Positions 44,488 to 52,712 of a stretch of DNA of 64,000 nucleotides are shown here, piece after piece. The stretch covers positions 1 through 64,000 of the forward strand of contig JBBDWL010000143.1 in the NCBI GenBank assembly GCA_040902895.1, in the 5' to 3' direction. The translations under genes were made by a program, and so were the position numbers. This DNA comes from JALYRV01 sp040902895 (lineage in GTDB: Bacteria > Acidobacteriota > Vicinamibacteria > Vicinamibacterales > SCN-69-37). The notes beneath the pieces were generated by a model that was not told the DNA's origin, did not search any database, and saw only the letters and a list, made by a program, of their open reading frames with translations. The first letter of the stretch is position 1. Every line of letters starts with the position of its first letter.

Positions 44488-45884
44488 TGGCGGGCCCAGG
44501 CCTCCAGATCCGCGAGTGCCCGTTCGGCGAGCAGGGCCTTGCGATTCGCGCGCGTCGGCGCATCTTTCCCTAATGGCGGGGGCCCCGAAGCCCCGCTCCG
44601 GCTCGTCGCGATCGGCGCAATGATGCCGAACGTGATGTTGGTGGGATCGTAGTGCGCCGGATCGGCGTGCGACACGTAATACCCCAGCGCGCCAATCGCT
44701 GTCGTCCTCGGCGGCGCCGACGGCTCTTCTCCGCGCGCGAGCGCCGCGGCGTTGCGGCCGGCAATCAATCCCGACGCGGCCGACTCCACATAGCCTTCGA
44801 CGCCGCTCACCTGCCCCGCGATGAACAGATCCGGCTCGGCGCGCACCTGCCACGTCTCGCGCAGCACTTTCGGTCCGTTGATGTAGGTGTTGCGGTGAAT
44901 CATGCCGTAGCGCACGAACTCGGCGTGTTCGAGCCCTGGAATCATCCGCAGCACGCGCGCCTGCTCGCCCCACTTCATCTGCGTCTGGAATCCCACGAGG
45001 CTGTAGTGATCGCCGGCGATCGTATCCTGCCGCAGCTGCACGACGGCATGCGGCCAGCGGCCCGTGCGCGGATCGTCGAGGCCGACCGGCTTCATCGGAC
45101 CGAAGCGCAGTGTCTCGCGTCCGCGCGAGGCCATCACTTCGATCGGCAGGCATCCCTCGAAAAACTTCGGTCGATCGAATTCGTGCAGCGCGCTCTTCTC
45201 TGCCGCATTCACCGCATCGATGAACGCGTTGTACTCGGCCTCCGTCATCGGGCAGTTCAGGTAATCACCATCGTTCCCCTGGTTCCCCAGGTTCCCCGGG
45301 TTCGGTTCCCCGTTCATGGGTCCCCGGTTCATCGCGTTCTTGTTCCAACGCGACGCGCGATAGACCTTGCTCATATCGATGCTCTCGGCAAGCACGATCG
45401 GACTGATGGCGTCGTAGAAGTAGAGATGATCCCCGCCGACGAGCGCGGCAAGCTCGCGCGAGAGCGCTTCCGATGTGAGCGGCCCTGTTGCGACAATGAG
45501 CGGTCGCGGAAGGTCTGACAAACGGTCGATCTCGCGCCGGTCGATGGTGACCAGCGGATGCGCCGACAGCGCGGAGGTGACCTCGCCGGAGAATTTCAGG
45601 CGATCGACGGCCATCGCGCCGCCGGCCGGCACGCGCGCGGCTTCGCCCGCGCGCATCACGAGCGATCCCAGCCTGCGCATCTCTTCCTTGAGCAGGCCGA
45701 CCGCGTTTTCGAGGCTGTCGCCGCGGAAGGAATTGCTGCAGACGAGCTCCGCCAGACCGTCTGTCTTGTGCACGTCGGTCTGCCGCACCGGACGCATCTC
45801 GTGGATCGTGACCGGCACGCCCAGCGACGCCGCCTGCCAGGCAGCCTCGGAGCCGGCCAACCCTCCGCCGATGATGTGGATCAT
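44472..45884 (-). CDS. trmFO: tRNA uridine-54 methyltransferase TrmFO
   Basis: A 470-residue folate- and FAD-dependent enzyme that makes m5U54 in tRNA. N-terminal FAD fold MIHIIGGGLAGSEAAW, then HEMRPVR, ELVCSNSFRGD, DYLNCPMTEAEY, the C-terminal GQVSGVEGYVESAASGLIAGRNAA and PTNITFGI. The start shares one base with the topA stop (TAATG). Two inserts are unlike the family. One is about 23 residues rich in Asn/Gly (MNRGPMNGEPNPGNLGNQGN) just before GDYLNCPM, encoded by octamer repeats; the other, near the C-terminus (SGASGPPPLGKDAP), is encoded by a family A repeat. Both lie in loops, so the enzyme may still work. Confidence 0.95.
   Translation of the reverse strand: MIHIIGGGLAGSEAAWQAASLGVPVTIHEMRPVRQTDVHKTDGLAELVCSNSFRGDSLENAVGLLKEEMRRLGSLVMRAGEAARVPAGGAMAVDRLKFSGEVTSALSAHPLVTIDRREIDRLSDLPRPLIVATGPLTSEALSRELAALVGGDHLYFYDAISPIVLAESIDMSKVYRASRWNKNAMNRGPMNGEPNPGNLGNQGNDGDYLNCPMTEAEYNAFIDAVNAAEKSALHEFDRPKFFEGCLPIEVMASRGRETLRFGPMKPVGLDDPRTGRWPHAVVQLRQDTIAGDHYSLVGFQTQMKWGEQARVLRMIPGLEHAEFVRYGMIHRNTYINGPKVLRETWQVRAEPDLFIAGQVSGVEGYVESAASGLIAGRNAAALARGEEPSAPPRTTAIGALGYYVSHADPAHYDPTNITFGIIAPIATSRSGASGPPPLGKDAPTRANRKALLAERALADLEAWARQCVTS
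44576..44610. repeat. Family A repeat inside trmFO
   Basis: GGCGGGGGCCCCGAAGCCCC then GCTCCGGCTCGTCGCG, translated in the TrmFO C-terminal loop. It matches the G4-C4 core and CGTCGC flank of other family A copies. Confidence 0.75.
45272..45342. repeat. GGTTCCCC octamer repeat inside trmFO, family F
   Basis: Units GTTCCCCTG, GTTCCCCAG, GTTCCCCGG, GTTCGGTTCCCC and similar give repeated Asn-Gly-Pro peptides on the coding strand. It is a tandem 8-9-mer of a different sequence from families B and C, inserted in frame. Confidence 0.9.
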
Positions 45885-48346
45885 TATGCCGTGACGGGTT
45901 CCTCGGTGCGCTCTTGACTGCGCACGTAGTCGCACGTCTCTCTATTGCAAATCAGCTGGCGGCCGTACTTCTTCGTGATCTTCTCGACCAGGAATGGCGC
46001 CTTGCACTTCGGACACGGCTCGAGAATCGGCTTGTTCCACAGCGTGAACTCGCACGCGGGATAGTTCGCGCAGCCATAGAACACCTTGCCGCGCCGCGTC
46101 TTCTTCTCGACCACATCGCCGCCATCGAGCGGGCACACAAGACCGGTCGACTTCTGCTTCACGTATTTGCAGCCCGGATACCCGCTGCAGGCCGTGAACT
46201 CGCCGAAGCGTCCCTGCTTCACGACCAGATTCATGCCGCACTGCGGGCACTTCTCGTCGAGCACCTGGTCAGGCTTCGCGGCGCTCACGCCCCCCTTCGA
46301 CACGATGATCTTCCGCGTTGTCTTGCACTCGGGATAGCCGGTACAGGCGAGGAACGGGCCGAACCGGCCGCGCTTCATCGCCATCGGCTTGCCGCAGTTT
46401 TCGCAGACCTCTTCGAGGTTCTCGGCGTCGGGCGCGTCGGCCGTCTCGAGCTCTTTCGTGTTCTCGCACTCCGGATACGCGCTGCACGCGAGGAACAGCC
46501 CGAACTTGCCGGCCTTCACCACCATCGGCGAGCCGCATTTTTCGCAGAACTCTTCGCTTGGCTGCCCTTCCTTGTAGTTGGGCATCAGCTTCGCGGCCTT
46601 CTTCAGGTCTTTTGCGAACTTGCCGTAGAAGTCGGCAAGCACCGCGGCGTACTTCGTCTTGCCCGTCTCGATGCCGTCGAGCTCTTCTTCCATCTTCGCC
46701 GTGTATTCCACGTCGAGGATGTCGTCGAATGCAGGACTCAGCAGCTTCGTCACGAGCGTGCGCCCGAGCACCGTGGGCTTGAAGCGCCCTTCGAGCTTCA
46801 TGACATAGTCGCGCGCCTGCAGCTTGCCGATGATGTCGGCGTAGGTGCTCGGCCGCCCGATGCCGTTCTCTTCGAGCGCCTTGACGAGCGTGCCTTCGTT
46901 GTAGCGCGCGGGCGGCTGCGTGAATTTCTGTTCCGGTTTCAGCTCGCGCAGCGCGAGGATGTCGCCCTCGCTCATCGCCGGCAGCAGCGCCTTGCCCTCT
47001 TCGTCATCGGCATCGGCCGCATCAGGCCCGGCGCCTTCGCCGGCAGCGACCGGCACCGCAGGACCGCCATACACCGCGAGCCAGCCCGCGAACTTCGGCA
47101 CCGATCCCTTCGCCTGGAACACGTAATCGTTTGCCGTGATGTCGACCACCGTCTCATCGAACGTCGCCGGCGGCATCTGCGACGCCACGAAGCGGTTCCA
47201 GATCAGGCGATAGAGATAGTGCTGATCGGCCGTGAGATGCGGACGCACCGTTTCGGGATCGTAGCCGAGCGACGTCGGGCGAATCGCCTCGTGCGCGTCC
47301 TGCACCGACGACTTCTGGCGGAAGCGGTTCGGCTTCTCGGGCAGGTAGTCGTTCCCGTAGGTGGCCACGATGTGCTCGCGCACGTCGGTGAGCGCATCCT
47401 CCGCCACGCGCGTCGAGTCGGTTCGCATGTAGGTAATCAAACCCACCGCGGCCTCTTCACCCGGCAGCTCGATGCCTTCATACAGCTGCTGCGCCAGCAT
47501 CATCGTCTTCTTCACGGGGAAGCGCGACGCCTGCTGCAGCTTGCTCGTGATGAAGGGCGGAACGGCGTTCTTCTTGCGTTCCTTCGTGACGACGGAGGTC
47601 ACGCTCCACGCGGCGCGGTCGAGCGCCGCCAGCACGGCGTTCGACTCGGCTTCGGTGCCGATCCTGAAGTCTTTCGCCGCTTCGCCGGCGCGCTTGATCA
47701 GCTTCGCGTCGAACTCGAGATCGCCCGCGCGCCCAGGCGCGCGTTGTACCGACAGCCGCGCGATCAGGGTCCAGTACTCTTCCGGCGTGAACGCGTCGAT
47801 CTCGGCTTCGCGATCGCAAATCAGCTTGAGCGCCACCGACTGCACGCGGCCGGCGCTGAGGCCGCGGCGCACTTTGTCCCACAGCAGCGGACTGATCTTG
47901 TAGCCGACCAGCCGATCGATCACGCGGCGCGCCTGCTGCGCGTCGACCATGTTCAGGTCGATCGCGATCGGATTCTTGACCGCCTCGAGAATCGCCTTCT
48001 TCGTGATCTCGTTGAACAGCAGCCGGCGGATCTTCTTTTTGTTCGCCTTGCCGAGCTCCTCGGCCAGGTGCCAGCCGATCGCTTCGCCTTCGCGGTCGGG
48101 GTCGGTCGCGACGAAAATCTCGTCCGCCTTTTTGCCCTCGTCCTTGATCTGTTTGATGACTTTGGCGCGCGACGCAATCACTTCGTACTCGGGCACGAAG
48201 TCATCGTCGACGTCGACGCCGAGCCGGCTTTTGGGCAGGTCGCGGACGTGGCCCATCGAGGCCACGACCTTGTAGTTCCTGCCGAGATATTTGTTGATCG
48301 TCTTCGCTTTTGCCGGCGATTCGACGATCACGAGTCCTTTTGCCAT
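45884..48346 (-). CDS. topA: DNA topoisomerase I (type IA)
   Basis: An 820-residue enzyme that relaxes negative supercoils. TOPRIM domain (LVIVESPAKAKTINKYLG with the DPDREGEAI acidic motif), the catalytic tyrosine in YMRTDSTR, LSAGRVQSVAL, and four C-terminal zinc ribbons (for example CEKCGSPMVVKAGKFGLFLACSAYPEC) that bind DNA. Length and domain order are standard. A family A repeat lies immediately upstream. Confidence 0.97.
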   Translation of the reverse strand: MAKGLVIVESPAKAKTINKYLGRNYKVVASMGHVRDLPKSRLGVDVDDDFVPEYEVIASRAKVIKQIKDEGKKADEIFVATDPDREGEAIGWHLAEELGKANKKKIRRLLFNEITKKAILEAVKNPIAIDLNMVDAQQARRVIDRLVGYKISPLLWDKVRRGLSAGRVQSVALKLICDREAEIDAFTPEEYWTLIARLSVQRAPGRAGDLEFDAKLIKRAGEAAKDFRIGTEAESNAVLAALDRAAWSVTSVVTKERKKNAVPPFITSKLQQASRFPVKKTMMLAQQLYEGIELPGEEAAVGLITYMRTDSTRVAEDALTDVREHIVATYGNDYLPEKPNRFRQKSSVQDAHEAIRPTSLGYDPETVRPHLTADQHYLYRLIWNRFVASQMPPATFDETVVDITANDYVFQAKGSVPKFAGWLAVYGGPAVPVAAGEGAGPDAADADDEEGKALLPAMSEGDILALRELKPEQKFTQPPARYNEGTLVKALEENGIGRPSTYADIIGKLQARDYVMKLEGRFKPTVLGRTLVTKLLSPAFDDILDVEYTAKMEEELDGIETGKTKYAAVLADFYGKFAKDLKKAAKLMPNYKEGQPSEEFCEKCGSPMVVKAGKFGLFLACSAYPECENTKELETADAPDAENLEEVCENCGKPMAMKRGRFGPFLACTGYPECKTTRKIIVSKGGVSAAKPDQVLDEKCPQCGMNLVVKQGRFGEFTACSGYPGCKYVKQKSTGLVCPLDGGDVVEKKTRRGKVFYGCANYPACEFTLWNKPILEPCPKCKAPFLVEKITKKYGRQLICNRETCDYVRSQERTEEPVTA

Positions 48347-48357
48347 CTAATCTTTCC

Positions 48358-48425
48358 GGCGGGGACCCCTGCACCCCGCCTAGCCTCGTCGCTCGCGGGG
48401 GCCCCAACGCCCCGCTCCGCTCCTC
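48358..48425. repeat. GC-rich dispersed repeat between dprA and topA, family A
   Basis: Nearly identical to 851-912 (GGGGACCCCTGCACCCCGCC, TAGC, CTCGTCGCTCGCGGGGGCCC, CGCCCCGCTCCGCTCC). It occupies the dprA-topA spacer and is not translated in either gene. Confidence 0.88.
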
Positions 48426-48439
48426 GGCCCCTTGCCTTC

Positions 48440-49321
48440 TTACCTTTTACCACCGACCCACAAATACCGCCCGCCGCCGAGCCTGCCCGCCTTGCCTTCG
48501 AGCTCCAGAGCCGTGAGATCCGCCAGTAAACCCTCTGGTTCCCGGCCGGTCTCCCGCGCGAGTCCGTCGACGTCAATCCCCGTGACGCCTGCTTCGTGCA
48601 GGGCCAGCTGAACCGGACCCTCCGGAGCGGGCCCATTATCCTTGCCGCCCTTCGGCGACCGCTTCAGGCCGAGCGCATCGAGGATATCGGCCGCATCCTC
48701 GACCGGCGTTGCCCCATCCTTAATTAGAGCGTGCGCCCCGCGGTTGCGCCCATACAGCACGCTGCCGGGCACGGCCATCACCTCGCGCCCCTGCTCGAGG
48801 GCCAGCCGGGCCGTAATCAACGACCCGCTCTTCTCTGACGCTTCGACGACGACAACCGCCCGCGAGAGCCCACTGATGATGCGGTTCCGCCGCGGGAAGT
48901 GCCAGGCGAGAGCGATGTCGCCCGGCTCGAATTCGCTGACCAGCAGCCCTGACGCGGCAATCCGCTCACTGAGCTGCGCATGTTCGACCGGATACACCAC
49001 GTCGACGCCCGTGCCGAGCACCGCGATCGTCTGTCCACCCGCCGCCAGGCAGCCTTCGTGCGCGGCGCCGTCGACGCCGCGGGCCATCCCGCTCGTCACC
49101 ACGACCCCCTCTTCGGCGAGACCGGCGGCGAGTGACCGCGCCACCTGTCGCGCGTACTGAGACGCCGAACGGGATCCCACGATGGCGATTGACGTCTGTT
49201 CGAGAACGCGCAGGTCGCCGCGGACCCACAGCGCCGGCGGCGGGTCCGGCACCATTCGAAGCCAGGCAGGATAGCGCGGATGGCTCCAGTCGAGGGTCAC
49301 GATGCCGTTGTCGGGGGCCAT
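48440..49321 (-). CDS. dprA: DNA-processing protein DprA (Smf)
   Basis: A 293-residue Rossmann-type protein that protects incoming single-stranded DNA and loads RecA. Signatures: IAIVGSRSASQYARQVARSLA, TSGMARGVDGAAHEGCL, AVLGTGVDVVYPVEHAQL, FPRRNRIISGLSRAVVVVEASEKSGSLITA and AVPGSVLYGRNRGAHALI. A C-terminal winged helix (PVQLALHEAGVTGIDVDGLA) follows. It heads the dprA-topA-trmFO-xerC operon. Together with comF at 53842 it suggests possible competence. Confidence 0.96.
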   Translation of the reverse strand: MAPDNGIVTLDWSHPRYPAWLRMVPDPPPALWVRGDLRVLEQTSIAIVGSRSASQYARQVARSLAAGLAEEGVVVTSGMARGVDGAAHEGCLAAGGQTIAVLGTGVDVVYPVEHAQLSERIAASGLLVSEFEPGDIALAWHFPRRNRIISGLSRAVVVVEASEKSGSLITARLALEQGREVMAVPGSVLYGRNRGAHALIKDGATPVEDAADILDALGLKRSPKGGKDNGPAPEGPVQLALHEAGVTGIDVDGLARETGREPEGLLADLTALELEGKAGRLGGGRYLWVGGKR

Positions 49322-49378
49322 AGCGCCGCTCCCACAGACAAGATTTCGTAAGCCTCTATCGAAAACCGAAAGGGCCGG

Positions 49379-49410
49379 AAACCTGTCTGAATAAAAACAG
49401 GTGCCGACCC
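49379..49410. repeat. Small hairpin in the dprA / TPR-gene spacer
   Basis: ACCTGTCTGAATAAAAACAG closed by ACAGGT (arms 49381-49386 and 49397-49402), followed by GCCGACCC. The 195-nt divergent spacer also has a TATAGT -10-like hexamer at 49489-49494 facing the TPR gene, without a convincing -35. Confidence 0.5.
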
Positions 49411-49516
49411 TTGCCTCTCAGTATAGGCACCCCTTCCGGCCGGCGCAAGTCAGAGAGCCGAGGGTACTCGACTTGCACGCGAGGCAGAGTATAGTGGGCG
49501 AGGTCTCGAGGTATAT

Positions 49517-49957
49517 ATGAAATCGCGCGTGCTCTCAGCGTCGATGACCCTCGTCATCACCATCGGAGCTGCGGCTCCGCTGTCTCTTGCCGCCGCCGAT
49601 GCGGCCGGTCCCGACATCACGAACACGCGTCTTCGCCAGCCGAATGCCGGCCCGGACGGAAGCAACGATGCGCGCGAGCTCGCCAAGGCGCAGGTCGAGT
49701 TCGGCATTCGCGTCGCGCAGAAAAAGCTCTGGCGCGAAGCGGCCTACCGTTTCGAGAAGGCGGTCGAGGTCGACCCCACATACGCGGCCGCCTGGAACAA
49801 CCTGGCGATTGCCTATGAAGAACAGGGCAAGTTTCCGGAAGCCGACAAGGCTTACACCAAAGCGGTCCAGCTCGACCCCGGCAACGTGCTGATTCGGCAG
49901 AACTACGATCTTTTCAAGGAATTTTATGACCGCATTAACGCGCGCAAACGCCGTTAG
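49517..49957 (+). CDS. Secreted tetratricopeptide-repeat protein
   Basis: A 146-residue exported protein: signal peptide (MKSRVLSASMTLVITIGAAAPLSLA) and two TPR units (AKAQVEFGIRVAQKKLWREAAYRFEKAVEVDP and TYAAAWNNLAIAYEEQGKFPEADKAYTKAVQLDP). It probably scaffolds a periplasmic complex with the lipoprotein encoded in the next gene, with which it overlaps by 32 nt. Confidence 0.85.
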   Translation: MKSRVLSASMTLVITIGAAAPLSLAAADAAGPDITNTRLRQPNAGPDGSNDARELAKAQVEFGIRVAQKKLWREAAYRFEKAVEVDPTYAAAWNNLAIAYEEQGKFPEADKAYTKAVQLDPGNVLIRQNYDLFKEFYDRINARKRR

Positions 49958-50771
49958 CCTCGCGCTGGCTGGTCTCCTGACCGCCGGCTGCACGAGCTTC
50001 TATGAGATCGGCATCGAAACGCCGATCCAGGCGAAGCTCGATGTGTCGGCGTTTCAGCGCGTGCTCGTCGCCGGCTTCGTCGGCGGCGGCAGCAACGACG
50101 TCGACGCGAACATGGAAACCGTGCGGCTGCTGCGCAGCCAGCTTCGCACGCGCTCGCAGCTGAAAGTGATCGAGGCGGAGGTTATTCCGCTCGCGGAGGT
50201 GGTGGAACGCACGCGCACCGAACGCGCTGAAGCGGTGACGGCCACGCCGCCCGCGACACCGCCGGAGATACCGCCAGCCACACCGCCCACGGCGACGACG
50301 CCTCAGGCCCCTGCCACGCCGGCAGCCGAGGAGCCCGACATCTCGAGCGAGAAGGAGCTCGAAAGCTACGAGCAGATTTTTGCCGACGTCGCGTACTGGA
50401 AGAAGCTTGGCGAGGAATACCAGTCGCCGTTGATCATCACCGGCACCGTCTACTTCGCGCCCATCAACAAGGGCGGGATCGTCGAGCGCACGCAGGAAAC
50501 ATCGGATGCCTTTGGACGCCGGATGGTGGCGCCGATTCGCGTGTGGATGGACCGCAAGGGCTATACGCTCGTGCCCAAGCTCGTCTTCATCGACGGCCGC
50601 ACCGGCACGACGCTCTATTCCGAGAGCGTCCGGGAAGAAATCCTGTACGAAGCCTCGCAGAATACGCCGGCCCTGTCGGCCTATTTCGAGCTCATGGATC
50701 GCTATCTGCCGAGCTTCCTCAGCGCCCTCAGCTCGCAGAAGATCCGCGGAACGCGGGTGCTGCTCAAATAG
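49926..50771 (+). CDS. Outer-membrane-type lipoprotein of unknown function
   Basis: A 281-residue lipoprotein (lipobox LLTAGC-TSFYEI). The mature N-terminal block VSAFQRVLVAGFVGGGSNDVDANMETVRLLRSQLRTRSQLKVIE resembles the start of CsgG-like and GNA1162-like lipoproteins that assemble export pores. A proline/threonine linker (about 100-135) follows, then ADVAYWKKLGEEYQSPLIITGTVYF, a Walker-free beta-rich domain. Pairing with the TPR protein suggests an envelope complex. Family assignment is tentative. Confidence 0.75.
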   Translation: MTALTRANAVSLALAGLLTAGCTSFYEIGIETPIQAKLDVSAFQRVLVAGFVGGGSNDVDANMETVRLLRSQLRTRSQLKVIEAEVIPLAEVVERTRTERAEAVTATPPATPPEIPPATPPTATTPQAPATPAAEEPDISSEKELESYEQIFADVAYWKKLGEEYQSPLIITGTVYFAPINKGGIVERTQETSDAFGRRMVAPIRVWMDRKGYTLVPKLVFIDGRTGTTLYSESVREEILYEASQNTPALSAYFELMDRYLPSFLSALSSQKIRGTRVLLK

Positions 50772-50872
50772 GCCTTAGGCCTTAGGCCCTAGGCCATAGG
50801 CGTGAGCCGGGGCGCCTTTGTGCGCTCCGGCTGGGCCCTAGGGCCTAGGGCCCAGGGCCTATGGCCTATCCG
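50770..50872. repeat. Heptamer-array inverted repeat with GC hairpin, family B
   Basis: Left array TAGGCCTTAGGCCTTAGGCC with CTAGGCCATAGG, central stem AGCCGGGGCGC (50805-50815) against GCGCTCCGGCT (50822-50832, one mismatch), right array GGGCCCTAGGGCCTAGGGCC with CAGGGCCTATGGCC. It begins within 2 nt of the lipoprotein stop and has the same layout as 22886-23036. Confidence 0.92.
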
Positions 50873-50903
50873 GTGCCTGTGTTATCCTTAACCCTTTCTA
50901 GGT

Positions 50904-50920
50904 ACAGCCTTTAGGGCTGT
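50904..50920. repeat. Palindrome ACAGCCTTTAGGGCTGT upstream of rplU, family I
   Basis: A small hairpin in the rplU leader, 36 nt before the ATG. It could be a repeat copy or a leader structure controlling ribosomal protein synthesis. A repeat is favoured because similar hairpins lie elsewhere in the window. Confidence 0.6.
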
Positions 50921-50955
50921 CCGTGCACAGCTACAGCAAACAAGCGAGTTCCCGA

Positions 50956-51270
50956 ATGTTCGCGATCATTGAGAGCGGCGGCCGTCAGCTGAAAATTGGC
51001 AAGGGCGACGTCGTCAGCGTCGACCTGTTGGACGCCCGGCCGGGCGACAAGATTACGCTCGAGCAGGTGCTCTTCCTCGAGAACGCCGATGGCGACCTGC
51101 TCGTGGGCGCGCCGTTCGTGGAGAACGCGAAAATCCTGGCCGTCGTCGACGGCGAAGAGCGCGGGCCCAAGATTCGGATCTTCAACAAGAAGCGCCGCAA
51201 GGGCTATCGCCGCACCAAGGGCTTTCGATCGACGCTGACGAAGCTTCGTATCACCGATATCAAGGTCTAG
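50956..51270 (+). CDS. rplU: 50S ribosomal protein L21
   Basis: A 104-residue protein: MFAIIESGGRQLKIGKGDVV, VLFLENADGDLLVGAPFVENA, KRRKGYRRTKGFRSTLTKLRI. It binds 23S rRNA. The ATG at 50956 matches the family start exactly; an in-frame GTG at 50923 adds non-family residues. It begins the rplU-rpmA-obgE operon, transcribed with nadD and rsfS. Confidence 0.98.
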   Translation: MFAIIESGGRQLKIGKGDVVSVDLLDARPGDKITLEQVLFLENADGDLLVGAPFVENAKILAVVDGEERGPKIRIFNKKRRKGYRRTKGFRSTLTKLRITDIKV

Positions 51271-51272
51271 TC

Positions 51273-51530
51273 ATGGCAACAAAAAAGGGACAGGGAAGTT
51301 CACGTAACGGCCGCGACTCGAACTCGCAGCGCCTCGGCGTCAAGCGCCACGACGGCAACGTCGTCACCGGCGGCTCGATTCTCGTGCGCCAGCGCGGACG
51401 CAAGTTCCAGCCCGGGCTCAACGTCGGGCTCGGCAAAGACGACACGCTGTTCGCGAAAATTGCCGGCCGCGTGAAGTTCGAGGATCACGGCGCGCGCGGA
51501 CGCCGCATCAGCATTCATCCGATCGAGTAA
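51273..51530 (+). CDS. rpmA: 50S ribosomal protein L27
   Basis: An 85-residue protein: MATKKGQGSSRNGRDSNSQR with the LGVKRHDGNVVTGGSILVRQRGRKFQPG core and the GRVKFEDHGARGRRISIHP end. It contacts the peptidyl transferase centre. The start is 2 nt after the rplU stop. The N-terminus MATKKGQGSS shows no cleavable Firmicute-type leader. Confidence 0.98.
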   Translation: MATKKGQGSSRNGRDSNSQRLGVKRHDGNVVTGGSILVRQRGRKFQPGLNVGLGKDDTLFAKIAGRVKFEDHGARGRRISIHPIE

Positions 51531-51598
51531 TTGAAAATTGGTAAAGTGAAAGTTCAAGGTTGAATTTTCAACTTTCAACTTACCAACTTTCAATTCAG
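51531..51598. repeat. AT-rich inverted repeat between rpmA and obgE, family E
   Basis: TTGAAAATTGGTAAAGTGAA and AGTTCAAGGTTGAA on the left pair with TTCAACTTTCAACTTACCAA and CTTTCAATTCAG on the right. It is the same type as 37731-37830. It interrupts an otherwise tight operon. Confidence 0.88.
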
Positions 51599-51602
51599 AC
51601 GA

Positions 51603-52712
51603 ATGTTTGTTGACGAAGTCGACATTCACGTCAAAGCCGGCGACGGCGGCAGCGGCTGCATGGCCTTCCGGCGCGAGAAGTTCGTGCCGCGCGGAGGCCC
51701 CAGCGGTGGCGACGGCGGCGAAGGCGGTTCGATTTATCTCGTCGCCAGCCCGCATCACAACACGCTCGTCACCTATCGATTCCATCCAGAATTCAAAGCG
51801 GAGCGCGGGCGCCACGGCGAAGGCTCCAATCGCACCGGCGCGGGCGGCAAGGATCTCGAGCTCGCGGTTCCGCCCGGCACCGTCGTGTACGAGCAGACTG
51901 ACGATGGGCCGATCTTTCTCGCGGACCTGACCGAAGTCGGCCAGCGCGTGCTGGTGGCGCGAGGCGGACGCGGCGGGCGCGGCAACGCGCAGTTCGCGAC
52001 CTCCACCAATCGCGCGCCGCGGCGCTTCGAGCCGGGCTGGGAAGGCGAGGAACGCCGGCTCCGGCTGCGCCTCAAGCTGCTCGCCGACGTCGGACTCGTC
52101 GGCTATCCAAACGCCGGCAAGTCGACGCTCATCGCGCGCATCTCTGCCGCACGTCCGAAAATCGCCGACTACCCTTTCACCACGCTCACGCCGAATCTCG
52201 GCGTCGTCAGCCTGAGCGGCGACCGCGGCTTCGTGGTGGCCGACGTTCCCGGATTGATTGAAGGCGCGCACGAAGGACACGGCCTCGGCCATCAGTTCCT
52301 CAGCCATCTCGAACGCACGAAGGTGCTCGTGCACATGATCGACATGTCAGAGACCGGCCGCGATCCGGTGCAGGATTTCGAGATCATCAATCGCGAGCTG
52401 TCGCTGTGGGCCGGACGCGGCGACGAGACTGCCGTGGCGCTCGCCGACAAGCCGCGGCTCGCCGCGGCGAACAAAATCGACGCCATGCCCGACAAGAAGG
52501 CGCTCGATAAACTGCGCCGGCATCTCGAGAAGCAAGGCGTGCCGCTCTTTCCGATTTCCGCGGCCACAGGTGAAGGGCTGCAGCCGCTGCTCGAAGCCAT
52601 GTGGAAAGAGGTTGGTCCGCTAATGCCGCCGCCGTCCGAGCAGGAAACCGTGCGGCAGAAGCCGTCCGAGGTCGAGCCCGAACCCGACCATCCGGGGGAC
52701 GACGCGGCGTGA
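51603..52712 (+). CDS. obgE: GTPase ObgE/CgtA
   Basis: A 369-residue ribosome-assembly GTPase. The glycine-rich Obg domain covers about 1-160 (VDIHVKAGDGGSGCMAFRREKFVPRGGPSGGDGG), then the G domain with GYPNAGKSTLI, DVPGLIEGAHEGHGLG, NKID and SAATGEGL. It ends shortly after the G domain, without an OCT domain. The stop shares one base with the nadD start (TGATG). Confidence 0.97.
   Translation: MFVDEVDIHVKAGDGGSGCMAFRREKFVPRGGPSGGDGGEGGSIYLVASPHHNTLVTYRFHPEFKAERGRHGEGSNRTGAGGKDLELAVPPGTVVYEQTDDGPIFLADLTEVGQRVLVARGGRGGRGNAQFATSTNRAPRRFEPGWEGEERRLRLRLKLLADVGLVGYPNAGKSTLIARISAARPKIADYPFTTLTPNLGVVSLSGDRGFVVADVPGLIEGAHEGHGLGHQFLSHLERTKVLVHMIDMSETGRDPVQDFEIINRELSLWAGRGDETAVALADKPRLAAANKIDAMPDKKALDKLRRHLEKQGVPLFPISAATGEGLQPLLEAMWKEVGPLMPPPSEQETVRQKPSEVEPEPDHPGDDAA

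Noticed and set aside
45914..48529. Long plus-strand open frame (871 codons) opposite topA
   Set aside because: TopA on the minus strand has all motifs; the plus frame has no recognisable family and arises from codon bias.
49489..49494. Promoter of the TPR gene (TATAGT)
   Set aside because: The nearest TTGCAC -35-like hexamer is only 11 nt away; spacing is wrong, so it is not listed as a promoter.
50877..50955. L21 autoregulatory leader
   Set aside because: Only a small hairpin of a dispersed type is present; it does not match the leader known from Firmicutes.
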